Notes under the pieces: model-generated | The model's input: only the letters and a program-made list of their open reading frames with translations | Told to the model about the DNA's origin: nothing | Database searches by the model: none | Position numbers and translations under genes: made by a program | Shown: one piece after another, positions 5,573 to 6,976 of the stretch | How the letters are laid out: every line of letters starts with the position of its first letter | Numbering within the stretch: position 1 is the stretch's first letter | Origin: Bacteroidota bacterium | GTDB lineage: Bacteria; Bacteroidota; Bacteroidia; NS11-12g; UBA9320 | Direction of reading: 5' to 3' | DNA: 6,976 nt | Assembly: GCA_024638525.1 (NCBI GenBank) | Contig: JAHEKB010000125.1 | Location: 1 to 6,976, forward strand

Positions 5573-6412
5573 GTGGCCAATAGCTTAGGTAAAATCGCGC
5601 CAGAATTGAGCATTATTGCTAGCTATCAAAAGAAAGCTGAATTCAATCCCTCCTATCTAAAAGAAATTTCAAAACTACTTGTAAATGAGCACTTTAGTTT
5701 TGAATTTATATTGGTTTTTGGAGACAAAGCCAGCAATGCTTGGACGCATGCCATTGAATACTGCAGGAATAATCCCAAGGTTTTGGCCATCAAGATAGCT
5801 CACTCCAATGGACTTCACGCCCTACAATTGGCCGGTATTCTGAGAGCCAACGGAAGACTTTGTGTAACACTTAACCCCTATATAAATTATGATCCGCAAT
5901 CTCTTCTGAGTCTGCTTTTTGTAGCTGAAAAAAGCAATTGCGAGCTGGTATATGGTTGTAGAAAAAGAAATTACAATCGGGGCTTACTTCTGCACCGACT
6001 GTTTTATGTACCCTTGAGTTTTATCGCTGGCTTGCCTTCTTATACTTCACCCTATAGGATAGTAAAACGAGAGTTTATCAAAGGGCTTAAAGTCAAAACC
6101 CCGTTCTATTTTCACCTTGATCAATTATTGAAAAGTCAAATTGAAAATCACAGCTATCTAGACTTTCCTAGTAGAGATAAAGATTCATTCGCCGATGGCT
6201 TTCTATACGATTTAAAACATCTCTTGGTCAGCGGCTTCCTCCTTGAAATCACAAGCATTCTACTAATAGTCCTAGACATTTACCTTTTAATGCAAGCTCA
6301 CCTAATAAGCGCTACAGTCTTGGCTATCATACTGTTGGGTGTTACTTGGACCCTCTATATGTTGAAGTGGAGACGAAGGCTCGCTTTTCGGCTCTTGGAC
6401 AAATTGCCGTGA
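5573..6412 (+). CDS. Degenerate GT2-like (GT-A fold) membrane protein
   Basis: The 279-residue protein has the outline of a dolichyl-phosphate-mannose-synthase-like family 2 glycosyltransferase followed by two C-terminal membrane segments (about 222-240 and 244-264). Alignable landmarks are ELSIIASY (11-18), EFILVFGDKAS (44-54), GLHALQLAGILRANGRLCVTL (80-100), DPQSLLSLL (107-115), LVYGCRKRN (125-133) and YRIVKREFIKGL (161-172). The catalytic signature is missing: where family members have VDDGSTD this has VFGDKAS, and where they have the metal-binding DAD it has LNP (100-102). It may therefore be an inactive paralogue with a binding or scaffold role, or use other residues; I do not assign a substrate. 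The reading frame is intact. The start is GTG, with no ATG near the N-terminus, 11 bases from the annotated EamA start on the other strand. The 3' end faces mdh across 14 bases. Confidence 0.75.
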   Translation: MANSLGKIAPELSIIASYQKKAEFNPSYLKEISKLLVNEHFSFEFILVFGDKASNAWTHAIEYCRNNPKVLAIKIAHSNGLHALQLAGILRANGRLCVTLNPYINYDPQSLLSLLFVAEKSNCELVYGCRKRNYNRGLLLHRLFYVPLSFIAGLPSYTSPYRIVKREFIKGLKVKTPFYFHLDQLLKSQIENHSYLDFPSRDKDSFADGFLYDLKHLLVSGFLLEITSILLIVLDIYLLMQAHLISATVLAIILLGVTWTLYMLKWRRRLAFRLLDKLP

Positions 6413-6426
6413 AGCTGAAGGTAGAA

Positions 6427-6976
6427 TTAATCTAGAAGGGCGTTGGTGTTTTTGACACCTTCAGCGCTTTCGGTCATCTTGGCCTTCTCTGCTTCTGATA
6501 GGCTAACTTCTACAATACGTTCAATTCCATTCTTGCCCAATATGCATGGAACACCAATAGAAAGATTACTCAATCCATATTCTCCATCTAAAAGTGCAGA
6601 ACAAGCGAACATTTTCTTGGAGTCTAAGGCAATGGCTTTACACAATTCGGAAACAGCAGCCCCTGGAGCATACCAAGCACTCGTACCCAATAAACTCGTA
6701 AGTGTGGCCCCGCCAACTTTTGTATCTTGAACGATTTGTTGCATTCTATCGCTCGATAGAAATTCAGATACATTAACACTATTTCTGGTTGCTTTTTCAA
6801 TTAATGGAACCATCCCTTTGTCGCTGTGACCGCCTATAACCATGCCGTCAACATCAGATGTTGGGCATTCCAATGCTTCGGCCAGTCTGTATTTAAATCT
6901 CGCACTATCTAAGGCACCGCCCATTCCAATAATTCTGTTTTTTGCAATGTCTGTAGATTGGTGAACCAAATAAGCC
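6427..6976 (-). CDS. mdh: Malate dehydrogenase (C-terminal part, runs off window)
   Basis: NAD-dependent malate dehydrogenase of the citric acid cycle, which oxidises malate to oxaloacetate; cytosolic. Only the last 182 residues are present. The gene continues beyond 6976, so the NAD-binding Rossmann half is outside the window. In fragment numbering, NRIIGMGGALDSARF (13-27) supplies D23 and R26, and MVIGGHSD (45-52) supplies the catalytic H50. The 27-residue distance from D23 to H50 and the three from D23 to R26 match the D150/R153/H177 set of E. coli Mdh. The blocks TKVGGATLTSLLGTSAWYAPG and GVPCILGKNGIE are typical of the LDH-like malate dehydrogenases of Bacteroidota. A TTG codon at 6969-6967 is an internal leucine, not a start. 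The stop TAA at 6429-6427 lies 14 bases from the convergent GT-A-like gene. Confidence 0.96.
   Translation of the reverse strand, partial: AYLVHQSTDIAKNRIIGMGGALDSARFKYRLAEALECPTSDVDGMVIGGHSDKGMVPLIEKATRNSVNVSEFLSSDRMQQIVQDTKVGGATLTSLLGTSAWYAPGAAVSELCKAIALDSKKMFACSALLDGEYGLSNLSIGVPCILGKNGIERIVEVSLSEAEKAKMTESAEGVKNTNALLD

Noticed and set aside
5695..5702. TAGTTTTG octamer matching the -7 consensus inside the GT-A-like gene
   Set aside because: It is internal to an intact reading frame with no nearby start; treated as a chance match.
6445..6459. Hairpin GGTGT-TTTTG-ACACC near the end of mdh, next to the GT-A-like gene's 3' end
   Set aside because: It lies inside the mdh coding sequence and is explained by the conserved C-terminal codons for Gly-Val-Lys-Asn-Thr. 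There is no T-tract after the stem on the plus strand. A weak terminator role cannot be excluded but is not supported.
1..6976. A new multi-gene system such as a defence island, biosynthetic cluster, mobile element or CRISPR array
   Set aside because: I looked for direct or inverted repeats, transposase or integrase motifs, toxin-antitoxin pairs and clustered unknown genes. Seven of eight genes belong to familiar housekeeping or transport families and there is no sign of insertion, so I do not claim one.

Overview
This window looks like an ordinary stretch of a Bacteroidota chromosome, most likely from a marine flavobacterium-like organism. Three things support this. The homogentisate dioxygenase, QueA and malate dehydrogenase resemble the versions I know from Flavobacteriales. 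Base composition is moderately AT-rich. Several gene starts carry the Bacteroidota -7 promoter octamer TAnnTTTG rather than an E. coli-type -10 box. I cannot name the genus from the sequence alone.

Layout, left to right. (1) hmgA on the plus strand, homogentisate 1,2-dioxygenase of tyrosine/phenylalanine breakdown, runs to 1247. (2) It meets, 20 bases later and tail to tail, a compact minus-strand group read as queA (tRNA queuosine), plsY (acyl-phosphate:glycerol-3-phosphate acyltransferase) and clpS (ClpAP adaptor). The gaps are 6 bases and a 4-base ATGA overlap, so this is probably one transcript starting near 3273. (3) A 181-base divergent spacer carries a good queA promoter candidate. (4) A plus-strand MacB/FtsX-type ABC permease follows, with no ATPase gene beside it. 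(5) A minus-strand EamA-type drug/metabolite transporter overlaps the permease tail to tail by 47 bases. (6) Eleven bases from that transporter's annotated start, a divergent plus-strand gene encodes a GT-A-like membrane protein that has lost the usual glycosyltransferase 2 acidic motifs. (7) The window ends inside a minus-strand malate dehydrogenase gene, of which only the C-terminal 182 residues are present.

The genes do not form one pathway. They are housekeeping and general transport functions packed tightly, with only one intergenic gap over 65 bases. I found no mobile element, CRISPR array, RNA gene, toxin-antitoxin pair or defence-type cassette. The points most worth a second look are the degenerate glycosyltransferase-like protein, uncertain start codons at hmgA and the EamA gene (both overlapped by or close to a TACATTTG octamer), the 47-base convergent coding overlap, and the orphan permease.
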